The notes under the pieces: model-generated
Seen by the model: only the letters and a program-made list of their open reading frames with translations
Told to the model about the DNA's origin: nothing
Database searches by the model: none
Part shown: piece by piece, positions 50,186-60,119 of the stretch
Position numbering within the stretch: position 1 is the stretch's first letter
How the letters are laid out: each line of letters opens with the position of its first letter
Translations under genes and position numbers: made by a program
Origin: an uncultured Acidobacteriia bacterium
Lineage (GTDB): Bacteria; Acidobacteriota; Terriglobia; Bryobacterales; Bryobacteraceae
DNA: 64,000 bases
NCBI GenBank assembly: GCA_903851195.1
Contig: CAINNJ010000025.1
Span: 186,001-250,000, forward strand
Reading direction: 5' to 3'

Positions 50186-50793
50186 TTCTGCTGTTTTCGT
50201 CCGATGTGGCGGCGAATATCCGGCCAGAACTCGACGAAGGTGTTGGAAATCGCCTGACCGAGAAAGCTGAGACCGACACGGCTGAAAGTCGCCTGCGCGG
50301 TCACCTGGCTATCCGGACGCCACGCATTGGAAATCGCGCTGGATGCCGGCGTCGCGATGAAGCGCGCGTAATTCGGAACCTCGCGGCCGTTGCGATCGTG
50401 CGCGATCACCACCATGCGAAGCGCGTTTCCGATGCGGGCGCCCACGGGCTTTCCCGGCACGCGGAAATAGCGCGGATCTTCGCCGAGATAAGCGCCGATG
50501 CCCGCTTCCATGGCGTTATTCGCCGCGTTGCCGCTGACACGGAGCCCGTTGCGTTTCGCAAATCCTTCCCAGTGCGGGCCATACTCCGGGGGCGAATTCT
50601 TCCAGGTCAGCAGGCCGGAACTGAAGACGCCGCCCAGCAAAGTCACGGGACCCGCCGTGGAATTGGCGAACCATTCCAGCCGCTGGGCGGCGGTTATAGG
50701 CCGGTAAGGCGCCGGGGTAACGACGTTCGTTTGTTGCGCCAGTGCGGTTGCGGCACCCGCGAGGAAGAGCGAAACTGCTGAGAACAATCTCAT
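50182..50793 (-). CDS. Exported hypothetical protein
   Basis: 203 residues from ATG 50793; signal peptide RLFSAVSLFLAGAATALA. The body has ITAAQRLEWFANSTAGPVTLLGGVFSSGLLTWKNSPPEYGPHWEGFAKRNG, EAGIGAYLGEDPRYFRVPG and RVGLSFLGQAISNTFVEFWPDIRR, seen in other Acidobacteriota exported proteins of no known role, possibly small outer-membrane proteins. 41 bases downstream of the glucan synthase stop in the same direction. The upstream extension of the frame is antisense to that gene's end. Confidence 0.65.
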   Translation of the reverse strand: MRLFSAVSLFLAGAATALAQQTNVVTPAPYRPITAAQRLEWFANSTAGPVTLLGGVFSSGLLTWKNSPPEYGPHWEGFAKRNGLRVSGNAANNAMEAGIGAYLGEDPRYFRVPGKPVGARIGNALRMVVIAHDRNGREVPNYARFIATPASSAISNAWRPDSQVTAQATFSRVGLSFLGQAISNTFVEFWPDIRRHIGRKQQN

Positions 50794-50834
50794 CGCTGTG
50801 ATGCAGGCACGTAGGCATCCACTCAATGCGGGGG

Positions 50835-53800
50835 TCAGCGCGCAGGCGCGGTTTCCAGTTCCGGTTCCGGATGGGTAGCGGGCGCCGCTGCCGCAGCATC
50901 CGCCGGCGCGATGGACACGACTACGGTGTGGGTGCCCTCGCCGGAAAGACGAATCGCCGCGCCCTCGAAAGCCTGGCCATCCAGAACGAAGCGGGCGCGA
51001 CCGGGCGCGGCATCCTTGTTGACCGTTATCGTGTAAGTCGCGGCCTGGTAGCGGAAACGGATTTCGAATTCCGGCCACGCCGCCGGAACCGCCGGCTGCA
51101 GCGTGAGCGTATCGCCGCGCAGTTTAAAACCCAGCACTTCTTCGATCCAGATCCGGTACATCCACGCGGCGGAACCCGTGTAGAAGGTCCAGCCCGCGCG
51201 GCCCACGCGACCCGGCGCGGTAGAAACGTCCGCGGCAACCGCGTACGGCTCAGCGCAGTAGCGCGCGACATCTTCGGGCGTGCGCGTATGTTCCACCGGA
51301 CTCATCATGGTGAGCAGCCCGGCGGCGCGATCGCCTTCGCCCAAACGCGCCCAAGCCATCGCCATCCAGAGAGAGCCATGCGTGTACTGGCCGCCATTCT
51401 CACGCAGACCCGGCGGGTAACCCATGATGTAACCAGGATGCGGTTCGGACTTATCGAAAGGCGGCGTGAAGAGGCGTACCAGCTTGTTCTCGGTATCGGC
51501 GAGCAGGGCTTGCGCGGAATCCATGGCCTGCCTGCGGCGGGCGTGGTCGCCCAACCCGGAGATGACCGACCACGACTGCGGAAGCGAATCGATACGGGCT
51601 TCGGCATTGGCATGCGAACCGAGAGGTTCTCCGTTATCGAAGAAGGCCCGCAGATACCAGTCACCATCCCAGGCCGTGCGTTCCGTGGCCGCGGCCAGTT
51701 GTGAGGCACGCTGGCGCCAGTCTGCGGTCAGGCCCGGTCTTCCGTGGGGCACTGCCTCGCCATCCAGCACGTCGGCGAACGAATTCAGCACGGACGCGAG
51801 GAACCAGGCGAGCCAGACGCTCTCGCCCTTGCCCGCCGCGCCCACCTCGTTCATCCCATCGTTCCAGTCGCCATTCCCCATCAGCGGAAGTTCATGCACG
51901 CCCAGTTGCCAGGCGCGTTCCAGCGCGCGTTCGCAGTGTTCCCAAAGCGGCGCGGTGTCGTGCGTGACCGAAGGCACGGAGAGGCGTTCGTGCTCGCCGG
52001 GCGCAAGGGGCGGGGCTTCGAGAAACGCGATTTGCTCGTCGAGGATGCCCCGGTCGCCCGTGACTTCCACGTAGTGCGCGACCACGAAAGGCAGCCAGAC
52101 CAGATCGTCGGAGCACTTCGTGCGCACGCCCATGCCGGTTTCGTTGTGCCACCAGTGCTGCACATCGCCTTCGGCAAACTGGCGTCCGGCGGCGAGAAGG
52201 ATATGGTCGCGCGTAAGACGAGGCGCGGCGTAGAGGAACGCGAGAGAGTCCTGCAACTGATCGCGGAAGCCCATGGCGCCGCTCGATTGATAAAACGCCG
52301 AGCGCCCCCAGAAACGGCAGCTCAGAGACTGGTAAAGCAGCCAGCGGTTCAGCAGCAGGTCGGCGGAAAGCAGCGGGGTTTTGACCTGAATGGCGCCCAG
52401 CACGTGATCCCACCACGCGGTGGTCGCGCGAAGGGCGTTTTCCACCTGCTCGCGAGTCTGATAATTCTTCAGCAGCGCCCGGCATTCTTCCACGGACTCG
52501 GTCTGGCCCAGAAAAAACACGACCTCCGTTTCGGCGCCCTGTGCCAGCAGGACGCGGACCTGCAGGGCGGCGGCGGGATCCAGCGCGACGCCGGTGCGGT
52601 TGTCGAGTTTCGCCCGCTCCAGAGAAACGGGGCGAGCGACAGTCCTGTTGCGTCCCAGAAACGCCGTGCGATCTCCGGACCACGACGAAGGCGCGGGACT
52701 GGATGCCGCGAACGCCACATAACCCGCATAGGAACCATTCCAGTATTGCCGCGCGAGAATGGCCTGCGAAGGCTCATCGCGCGAGGTCTGGATATGCAAC
52801 TGGCTGGCCTCGCGGGTACCGCCCAGCACCAGTTCGGCGAAATACGTGACCGATAAGCGGCGCTGGTGAGAAGAGTCATTGCGAAGACGCAGGCGGTAAA
52901 TCTTGATCGGGTCGCCCGAGCCGTCTTCGCGCAAGGGAACGAACACGGTGAGTTCCTGCCCGATGGCGTGGCTGTTGTGTTCGAAAATCGTGTAGCCCTG
53001 GCCATGGCGGGCACGGTAGGCGTCGCTCTCGCGAATGGGTTGCGGCGTGGGACTCCAGCAGGCGCCGCTCTCTTCGTCGCGAAGATAAATCACCTCGGAA
53101 GGTTCATCGCTCACGGGATCGTTATTCCACGGCGTGAGGCGATTCATCTGGCTGTTGCCGCGCCATGTAAAGCCCAGCCCGCTCTCGCTCACCAGCGCGC
53201 CGAAATTCGCGTTCGCCATCACGTTCACCCAGGGGGCGGGCGTCGTGTCGCCAGGTTTTAAATAGACCGCGTACTCGCGGCCGTCTTTCGAAAATCCGCC
53301 CTGTCCGTTGAAGTAAGGAAGCTCCAGGAACGGCAGCGGCCGGGACGGCTCTTCGGCGTTCACCTCACCGATGAAGCGCGCGCCCGCGACGCCGGCTTCC
53401 GACATGCCAGCCATCTGCTGCTGCAGCGAGCCGCGACTGGCCGAGGTGACCACGCTGGAACAGGCCAGCAGAAGGTTCCGGAGATCTTCCGGCATGGGGT
53501 GCCAGTCCCGCAGAAAGACGCCGCCCGGTTTGTCCGTGCCGGTCTCCAGAGAGTGCGCCTCCACCAGCCGGAGCAGGTGCTGGCGCAGCGGCAGATCGTA
53601 ACTCGGGCTTTCCTGATTCAGGATAACGAGATCCGCGCGCAGACCGCGCATCCGCCAGTAGGTGTGGGCCTGCAGCAGTTCGCGAACCAGGTTGATGTTG
53701 CGCTCGTCGGCGATGGTGACCGTGACGATCGGGAGATCGCCGGAGATGCCCAGTGCCCAGATGCCGGACTGGCCGAGGCGGTTCCTCAAAACGCGGTCGG

Positions 53801-56800
53801 TGGGACGGAGCCGGGGATTCGGATAAAGCAGGTAACTGGCGAGTTCCTGGAAGCGGTGTGCGCGGGATGGTCCGATGCCCAGGTAGCGGAACTGCAGTTG
53901 GGACCGGGTCCACATCAGCTCGAAGGCCTGCGAGACCGCGCCGGGACGGCGATACTTTTCCGCCAGAGCGATCAGGGCTTCCCTGGATGATGCGGCAAAG
54001 GTCACGAACGCGAGTTGCACGCGGTCGCGGGGCGCAAGAGTAACGCGGCAGCGAAGGCTGAAGACGGGGTCGATCACGGTGCCGGTAGCGCCGTTGAGAT
54101 CGCGGCGCAGCGCGTCCGGCGAAGCGGTCGTGTTGCAGCGCCCGAGAAACGAGGCGCGGTCGGTCTCGTACTGGATGGCTCCCGCGAACCCCTGCAGCAT
54201 GTGGCCGGCCCAGACCGGAGCGTCTTCGGGCGAACGTTGCCGGCGATAAGCCAGCAGAAGGCCGTCGCCCGCGTACTCCGTCTCGATGAACATTTTCGCG
54301 AAGGCGGGATGCGCGGCGTCCGCGGCATGCGGCGCGAGCACCAGTTCCGCGTAACTGGTCAGTTCGATCTCGCGCGTTCGCGTCGACCAGTTGGTGATCG
54401 TGAGACGGCGCAACTCGGCGTCGTCTTCGGCGGCTACCGTAACGGCCTGGAGCGTTTCGATGTCGAGGGCGCGCCGGTGGTACTCGGTGTGGTCCGCGAG
54501 GAACCGGACGGAACTCGCGCCGACGCTGCCGCCGATGGGCTGCCACGATGCCGACCACGTGGTCTGCGCTTTGAGATCGCGAATGTAGAGGAAGCTGCCC
54601 CAGGCATCGCTCGCCGGGTCGGAACGCCAGCGCGTGAGATCGAAATCGTTCCAGCGGCTGTAGCTGCCCCCGGCGTTCGTCACCATCAGCGCGTAGCGGC
54701 CGTTGCCGTAAAGATGGACGCGCGGGACCGCCGTGTTCTCTTTCCAGACGCGTTCGGCGGGATCTTCAGCCACGGCGGGCAGCGGCGCGCTGAGGCCGCC
54801 GCGGATGTCTTCGGAAGGCAGCGGGGCGCTGGGCACGCGCTCGAACAGCAGCGACTCGATGGCGCGGATTCTGGATTCCGCGTGGAAGCGACGCTGCATG
54901 ATGCCGCGATGCAGAACGTTGCTCAGAGCCAGCATCGACATGCCCTGGTGGTGCGACATGTACGCGTAAATCACCACGCCGCGCTTGCCTTCGCTGGTGC
55001 TCTGGCGGGTGAAATCGAGGGCCTCATAGAAACCCATCGGGCCTTCCATATCGAGTTTCCGCAGCCGGATCAGATTGTCCACGGCGGCGCCGAGATCCAC
55101 CTGCAGACTCAGCATGGTGGCGTAAGGAGCCACCACATCCTGTTCTTCGAGGCCCGCTTTGAGAGCCAGCGCGGGCACTCCGAACGCGTGGTACTGATAC
55201 GTCTGATTGGAATCGAGCGCGCTCCAGGCGCATTCGGAGACGCCCCAGGGAAGGTTCTTTTCACGGCCCCATGCCATCTGTTCCTGCACGGCGTTGCGGC
55301 AGGCGCTGTCCAGAAGCGAGTTATCGAAGCTGCGCGTGAAAAGCAGCGGCATCAGGTACTCGAACATGGTGCCGCTCCAGGAGAGCAGTGTCTGGCCTTC
55401 CGAATTGCCGACCCGGGGCCTGCCCAGCGCGAACCAGTGGGCCAGCGGCACGTCGCCTTTGGCGATGGCGACCAGACTCGCGATGCGGCACTCACTGGCC
55501 AGCAGATCGTAGTGACTGGTGAATTCCACGGGGCCGCCCACCACGTAACCGATACCGAACAGTTTGCGCTTCGTATCGAACAGGAAGCCCATGTTGATCT
55601 GTTCGGAAAACTCGAAGGCGCGTGCGGCGAGCGCATGCCAGTTGCGGGCCGCCTGCGCGGCGTTGCGCTGCGCTTCCTGAAAATCCCGGTCCAGGTCCGC
55701 GAGCCACGCCGCAACCCGCGGCTGCATTCCCGCCTGGCCCTTGTGCTCCAGTATTTGCCGCAGAGCGGCGGGGCCGCCGGACGCGATGGATTCCAGAGAC
55801 CAGCCCTGGTGCAGCACGCGGCGGCGCAGGCGGATGACGTCATCGCCCAGTTCCTTCAGCAGGAAGTCCGGAAGCTGCGAGAGCGTTTCCACCCACTTCA
55901 GATAGAGATCGATGGTCTGGTTCCAGGCTTTGACTTCCCGCTCCAGACGCAGTGCCCAGTAGGCATGCTCCTCGCCGGGAGGCGCATAACGACAGCTTTC
56001 CGCCAGCTGACTCGCGGGCACCTGGGCCATCCGCACGCGCCCGATGAGCTGATGGGAATCCGGTTTGCCGCGGAGAAGCTTGCGCAGCGTCTGCAGGGGA
56101 ATGGCGAACGAGGGATCGTCCGGGCCCGCCGCTTCCACCTGCTCCAGCGTATCGGTGAGTCCTCGGACGCAGTTACTCGCAATGAGCGGGGCGCGAACCA
56201 GATCGTGCGCGCCCTGCGCGAAAACCCAGAGACTGGCGAGCAGATTGCCGCTGTCCACCGTGGACACGTAGCGCGGATAGAGAGGCTCGGTGCTGGTTGT
56301 GTCGTACCAGTTCAGCAGGTGCCCTTCATAGCGCTGCAGGCGGCTCAGGGTGTCGAACGTCTTCGTGCAGCGGTTCAGCAGATCGTCCGCGGTGAGATAG
56401 CCGAAATCCCGCGCCGACATCGCGGAACACAGCCAGAGACCGATGTTGGTGGGCGAGGTCCGGTTCGCCACTTCGACGTGCAGCGCCACCTGGTAGTTAT
56501 CCGGCGGCAGCCAGTTGGTGGAATCGTTCACCAGATCGTCGAAGAAGCGCCAGGTCTGGCGCGCGAAGCCGCGTAGCAGGCGGTGATGCGTGTGCAGCAG
56601 CCGCCGTGTCCGCGTGTTGGTGATCGGCCGGTTCAGCCAGTACAGCAGCGCCGGTGACGCCACCCACGCGGCGACGAAAACCACCACGGGCGCGAAGACT
56701 TTTTCTGCCAGCAGCACGATCATCAGCAGCGCGGAACCGGCGCTGATGAACGCCATCTGCCGCATGGTGGAGCTCATGTGCAGACGCGAATCGGAAGCCG

Positions 56801-59705
56801 CTCGCTCAGCGGTCTGCCACTCCAGCAGGCGCTTGCGGCTGACGAGTTTTCGATACCCGACTTTCCACACCGCATCGGCCGCGATCCATGCCTGATGCGG
56901 CAGGAACGCGATCATCACGATGGCGCGCAGCACCTCATCCCAGGCGCCCTGCCAGCCGATGACGGAGCCCTGTATCCGGCGCGCCAGCCGCTCCAGAAGC
57001 GGCGCGACAGCGGGGATTGCGATGGCCAGACCAACCACCAGACTCCACGCGCCGGGAGCCGGCGAGATCAGCCAGCCGGCCAGCAGCAGCAGCATGGACG
57101 CAACCGGCACCAGACTGCGTCGCAGATTGTCGAGGATGCGCCAGCGGCTGATCACGCTGAGGGGATTCCGCTCGCGCTCGCCCGATGCCACCCGAACCTT
57201 GTGGAGTGCCCAGCCGGCAATCTGCCAGTCGCCGCGGATCCAGCGGTGGCCGCGCTTGCTGAAACCCGCGTAATCGAGCGGCATGAACTCGAAGAGTTCG
57301 ATATCGCTGGCGAGCGCCACGCCGGCGTACGAGCCCTCGATCAGATCGTGGCTGAGCAGCGTTTCCACGGGAAAGCGGTCGCCCACGCTTTCGTCGAACG
57401 CTTCCACGTCGTAAATGGCTTTGCCGTGAAAGATCGCTTCGCCGAAGAGATCCTGCTGGGCGTCCGAAACCGCGTGGCAGTAAGGATCGGTGCCGGAGGT
57501 GTCCGCGAACACGCGAGTGAACCGGCTCGCCGTGGCGCCTGGCAGAGAAATGCTCACACGCGGCTGGATGATGGAAAAGCCCCGTTGCCGCACCTTCGTC
57601 ACCGGATCGAGCACCGGGCGATTCAGCGGATGCGCGATGGTGGCCACCAGCTTCTTCCCGGTATTCGGCGGCAACTGCGTATCCGCGTCGAGCGTGATGA
57701 CGTAGCGTACGGGCTGCGGAGGCAACTGGCCAACGCGTATGATCTCGCCGGAGCCTTTGCCGCGCAGGCACCGGTTGAGATCTTCGATCTTGCCGCGCTT
57801 GCGCTCACGGCCGATCCAGCGGCCTTCGGTCTCCGACCAGACGCGGTCCCGGTGGAACAGCAGGAAGCGATCGCCGGCGTAGCGCCGGTTCAGGTCCTCG
57901 ATGCCGTTGCAGATGGCCTCATACAGTTCGGCATCGTTGGGCGCGGTCTTCTCATCGGCATCGGTATAGTCGGAGAAAAGACTGAAATAGAGATGAGGGT
58001 CCTGATTAGCCAGGAACCGGACTTCAAGTTTTTCGATTTCCTGCCGGACCACTTCCATGCCGGTGAGCATCATCGGCACGACCACCAAAGCGGTGTGTTC
58101 CTCCGGGATGCCTTCCTCGAAATCCAGCTTCACGAGCGGCTGCGGGGCGATGTAAGAGATCACCAGCGCGTTGACGATGTGGAGCGCGAGTTCGCTCAGC
58201 GGAAACAGCGCGAGAAAGCCGAGAATCGAGAGCGTGGAGACGCCGTGCACGCCCAGTTCCCACGCGAGGCTCAAAGCGAACGCGACGAAACACAGAGTGA
58301 GCGACGTGATTCCCGCGAGATAGAAGAAGGTGGCGCCGGACCGGACCGCGCGGATGAGGCGAACGCGCCACGGAACTTTGGCGTGCAGTTCCTTCTCCAG
58401 GATCCGGACACCCGGGCCGACCAGATACCAGCAGACCTGTCTCTTTTCTTCGTCGAAAGCGTTCGTGGCCAGTTCAATCGCGCGTTGCGCTACTTCCCGC
58501 TCGCCATGACCGCTTCGCCGCGAAAGTTCTTCAACGGAGCGGCGGCAGATATCGCGGGTCAGAAAATCGCTCCGCGGATAACTGCCGGAGGGGTCGCGGC
58601 GCAGCGCGGACTCCACCACATTCAGAGATTCGAAGAATTCCGCGAAATTGATGTGGGAGAGAGTGCGCAGGCTGTTGAAGGCATTCGCGACGGAGAGACT
58701 TTCCGCGGCCTCACGACTATGTTCGGGGCGAACCAGGTCCGCCAGCGGCTTGCCCAGTTGTGTTTCGAACCACTGCCGCGCCGGCACCAGCGCGCTTTCC
58801 TCATCCTGCAGTTGCTCGGCAAGGCAGGTGACGAAATAGGGCTGCAAGGCCATCGGCTGGCTCTTCAGCAAAGCCAGCATCCGCGGAAGGCTCTCTCCAC
58901 CCGCGCGCGCGGCGGCAGCAAGGCGGTTCGCCCACAGATACGCGGCTTCGCGGAGTTCCTGTTCCTGCCCGACGCGCTCGGCCAGACCGGCCAGAGCCTC
59001 GACCAGCGCGAACCGCAGCATCACGGGGAAGACCCAGAGTTCCGCGATCGAGAGCGGGGCTTTCAACTGGTACTCACTGACCGCGTCGATCAGAATCTGT
59101 TCGGTGAGCGCATTGTTGGCCCGGCTGATGGTGCGGCGGGCGAGTTCGCAGACATGCAGGTTACCGTCGGGAGCCGTGAACCGCGAAAGCACGCGGCGAA
59201 AACCGGTCGGCAGAGAACGGCGGATATCGCCGATACTTCCCCTTAACAGATGCGTATTGTCGAGGAGCCACTTGGCGGATTCGGTGACCGTATGGTCAAC
59301 CCGGCACGCTTCCAGGAGTTCGCCGCGCGCGGCTTTGAGCGCGGATTCACACTGGCGCAGATTATCGAGCACGCCGCGCCAGGTACAGATTTTCGGCGCG
59401 GACGGGTGATCTTCGCCATCGAACCCCTGACGCGAGAAAAACACGCCGGGTTCGCCGGCCGCCCGCAGAGTTGTGACGATGGCCGGAACTTTCGCCGGCT
59501 CTACTTCAACGACAATCAGTTCCTCGCCGGGCAGGCGGAGCGCCGAATATTTTTCTCCGGCTTTCGACGAATCCGATCGGATGCCGGTGGATTGAAAATA
59601 CTGAACGCTCGGAACGTCGTTCCGCAGGGTGTGATAAGCGCGCCCGGCGTACGCCTCATCCCCGCTGTAAAAGGCGAGGACAACGCTGCGGGCCTTCGCG
59701 CTCAT
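50835..59705 (-). CDS. Cyclic beta-1,2-glucan synthase (NdvB/ChvB/Cgs type)
   Basis: 2956 residues. N-terminal ~90-residue unique section, then membrane helices (455-530), a glycosyltransferase 84 domain (TALVVVPMMLTGMEVVRQEIEKLEVRFLANQD; ITLDADTQLPPNTGKKLVATI near 670 with D-x-D), more helices (870-1030), a glucoamylase-like domain near 1380-1540 (NMGFLFDTKRKLFGIGYVVGG; WGVSECAWSALDSNQTYQYHAFGVP), and two GH94-type beta-sandwich units leading to the phosphorylase/barrel with MGNGDWNDGMNEVG near 2615. This is the order known for cyclic beta-1,2-glucan synthases, enzymes that start, elongate and cyclise glucan on the protein itself; the product is exported to the periplasm. ATG 59705. Confidence 0.88.
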   Translation of the reverse strand: MSAKARSVVLAFYSGDEAYAGRAYHTLRNDVPSVQYFQSTGIRSDSSKAGEKYSALRLPGEELIVVEVEPAKVPAIVTTLRAAGEPGVFFSRQGFDGEDHPSAPKICTWRGVLDNLRQCESALKAARGELLEACRVDHTVTESAKWLLDNTHLLRGSIGDIRRSLPTGFRRVLSRFTAPDGNLHVCELARRTISRANNALTEQILIDAVSEYQLKAPLSIAELWVFPVMLRFALVEALAGLAERVGQEQELREAAYLWANRLAAAARAGGESLPRMLALLKSQPMALQPYFVTCLAEQLQDEESALVPARQWFETQLGKPLADLVRPEHSREAAESLSVANAFNSLRTLSHINFAEFFESLNVVESALRRDPSGSYPRSDFLTRDICRRSVEELSRRSGHGEREVAQRAIELATNAFDEEKRQVCWYLVGPGVRILEKELHAKVPWRVRLIRAVRSGATFFYLAGITSLTLCFVAFALSLAWELGVHGVSTLSILGFLALFPLSELALHIVNALVISYIAPQPLVKLDFEEGIPEEHTALVVVPMMLTGMEVVRQEIEKLEVRFLANQDPHLYFSLFSDYTDADEKTAPNDAELYEAICNGIEDLNRRYAGDRFLLFHRDRVWSETEGRWIGRERKRGKIEDLNRCLRGKGSGEIIRVGQLPPQPVRYVITLDADTQLPPNTGKKLVATIAHPLNRPVLDPVTKVRQRGFSIIQPRVSISLPGATASRFTRVFADTSGTDPYCHAVSDAQQDLFGEAIFHGKAIYDVEAFDESVGDRFPVETLLSHDLIEGSYAGVALASDIELFEFMPLDYAGFSKRGHRWIRGDWQIAGWALHKVRVASGERERNPLSVISRWRILDNLRRSLVPVASMLLLLAGWLISPAPGAWSLVVGLAIAIPAVAPLLERLARRIQGSVIGWQGAWDEVLRAIVMIAFLPHQAWIAADAVWKVGYRKLVSRKRLLEWQTAERAASDSRLHMSSTMRQMAFISAGSALLMIVLLAEKVFAPVVVFVAAWVASPALLYWLNRPITNTRTRRLLHTHHRLLRGFARQTWRFFDDLVNDSTNWLPPDNYQVALHVEVANRTSPTNIGLWLCSAMSARDFGYLTADDLLNRCTKTFDTLSRLQRYEGHLLNWYDTTSTEPLYPRYVSTVDSGNLLASLWVFAQGAHDLVRAPLIASNCVRGLTDTLEQVEAAGPDDPSFAIPLQTLRKLLRGKPDSHQLIGRVRMAQVPASQLAESCRYAPPGEEHAYWALRLEREVKAWNQTIDLYLKWVETLSQLPDFLLKELGDDVIRLRRRVLHQGWSLESIASGGPAALRQILEHKGQAGMQPRVAAWLADLDRDFQEAQRNAAQAARNWHALAARAFEFSEQINMGFLFDTKRKLFGIGYVVGGPVEFTSHYDLLASECRIASLVAIAKGDVPLAHWFALGRPRVGNSEGQTLLSWSGTMFEYLMPLLFTRSFDNSLLDSACRNAVQEQMAWGREKNLPWGVSECAWSALDSNQTYQYHAFGVPALALKAGLEEQDVVAPYATMLSLQVDLGAAVDNLIRLRKLDMEGPMGFYEALDFTRQSTSEGKRGVVIYAYMSHHQGMSMLALSNVLHRGIMQRRFHAESRIRAIESLLFERVPSAPLPSEDIRGGLSAPLPAVAEDPAERVWKENTAVPRVHLYGNGRYALMVTNAGGSYSRWNDFDLTRWRSDPASDAWGSFLYIRDLKAQTTWSASWQPIGGSVGASSVRFLADHTEYHRRALDIETLQAVTVAAEDDAELRRLTITNWSTRTREIELTSYAELVLAPHAADAAHPAFAKMFIETEYAGDGLLLAYRRQRSPEDAPVWAGHMLQGFAGAIQYETDRASFLGRCNTTASPDALRRDLNGATGTVIDPVFSLRCRVTLAPRDRVQLAFVTFAASSREALIALAEKYRRPGAVSQAFELMWTRSQLQFRYLGIGPSRAHRFQELASYLLYPNPRLRPTDRVLRNRLGQSGIWALGISGDLPIVTVTIADERNINLVRELLQAHTYWRMRGLRADLVILNQESPSYDLPLRQHLLRLVEAHSLETGTDKPGGVFLRDWHPMPEDLRNLLLACSSVVTSASRGSLQQQMAGMSEAGVAGARFIGEVNAEEPSRPLPFLELPYFNGQGGFSKDGREYAVYLKPGDTTPAPWVNVMANANFGALVSESGLGFTWRGNSQMNRLTPWNNDPVSDEPSEVIYLRDEESGACWSPTPQPIRESDAYRARHGQGYTIFEHNSHAIGQELTVFVPLREDGSGDPIKIYRLRLRNDSSHQRRLSVTYFAELVLGGTREASQLHIQTSRDEPSQAILARQYWNGSYAGYVAFAASSPAPSSWSGDRTAFLGRNRTVARPVSLERAKLDNRTGVALDPAAALQVRVLLAQGAETEVVFFLGQTESVEECRALLKNYQTREQVENALRATTAWWDHVLGAIQVKTPLLSADLLLNRWLLYQSLSCRFWGRSAFYQSSGAMGFRDQLQDSLAFLYAAPRLTRDHILLAAGRQFAEGDVQHWWHNETGMGVRTKCSDDLVWLPFVVAHYVEVTGDRGILDEQIAFLEAPPLAPGEHERLSVPSVTHDTAPLWEHCERALERAWQLGVHELPLMGNGDWNDGMNEVGAAGKGESVWLAWFLASVLNSFADVLDGEAVPHGRPGLTADWRQRASQLAAATERTAWDGDWYLRAFFDNGEPLGSHANAEARIDSLPQSWSVISGLGDHARRRQAMDSAQALLADTENKLVRLFTPPFDKSEPHPGYIMGYPPGLRENGGQYTHGSLWMAMAWARLGEGDRAAGLLTMMSPVEHTRTPEDVARYCAEPYAVAADVSTAPGRVGRAGWTFYTGSAAWMYRIWIEEVLGFKLRGDTLTLQPAVPAAWPEFEIRFRYQAATYTITVNKDAAPGRARFVLDGQAFEGAAIRLSGEGTHTVVVSIAPADAAAAAPATHPEPELETAPAR

Positions 59706-59720
59706 CGTGATCGTCCCGCA

Positions 59721-59882
59721 TCAGGCCCGATCACGCAACGCTCGGGTGAGAACGGTAATCAGCAGTAAAGTTCCAAAGACGATGCTTCCCGTGAGACCAG
59801 ACGCGAAACCGATGCCTCCCGTGGAGGCCGCAAGAGCCACACTCAGAAACATCAGGGCGAAAATGAGCATCCATCCGAGCAT
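59721..59882 (-). CDS. Small membrane protein (DUF1328/YtjA-like)
   Basis: 53 residues. MLGWMLIFALMFLSVALAASTGGIGFASGLTGSIVFGTLLLITVLTRALRDRA matches the small two-helix YtjA/DUF1328 pattern (short leader, Gly-rich middle, second helix, charged end). GGGAGA is 10 bases before ATG 59882. It ends 15 bases before the glucan synthase start, so they are likely one transcript. Possible assistant of the large membrane enzyme or a general membrane-stress protein; not established. Confidence 0.6.
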   Translation of the reverse strand: MLGWMLIFALMFLSVALAASTGGIGFASGLTGSIVFGTLLLITVLTRALRDRA

Positions 59883-60119
59883 TAGTACAGTTCTCCCAAG
59901 GGGTATTTGCGCGACTCTGACCGGAGCCGCACGGCTGCACCCTTGCAACCCAGTGGCCAACATCCGGCGCCAATGGATTCGCGAACTTACAACGAATGCC
60001 GGGCTCCGCAAGCGTGCCCCGGGCGAAGAAAATACCCGCTCCGGTCGCTTAGGCCAGCGTGCTCTCCTGCTTTTCCTCACATTTGGGGAAAATGAGGCGG
60101 CGCCACGTACAGTAGAAGA

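Noticed and set aside
54015-59246. Two large plus-strand frames of 853 and 822 codons
   Set aside because: Antisense of the glucan synthase; no domain or start signals.
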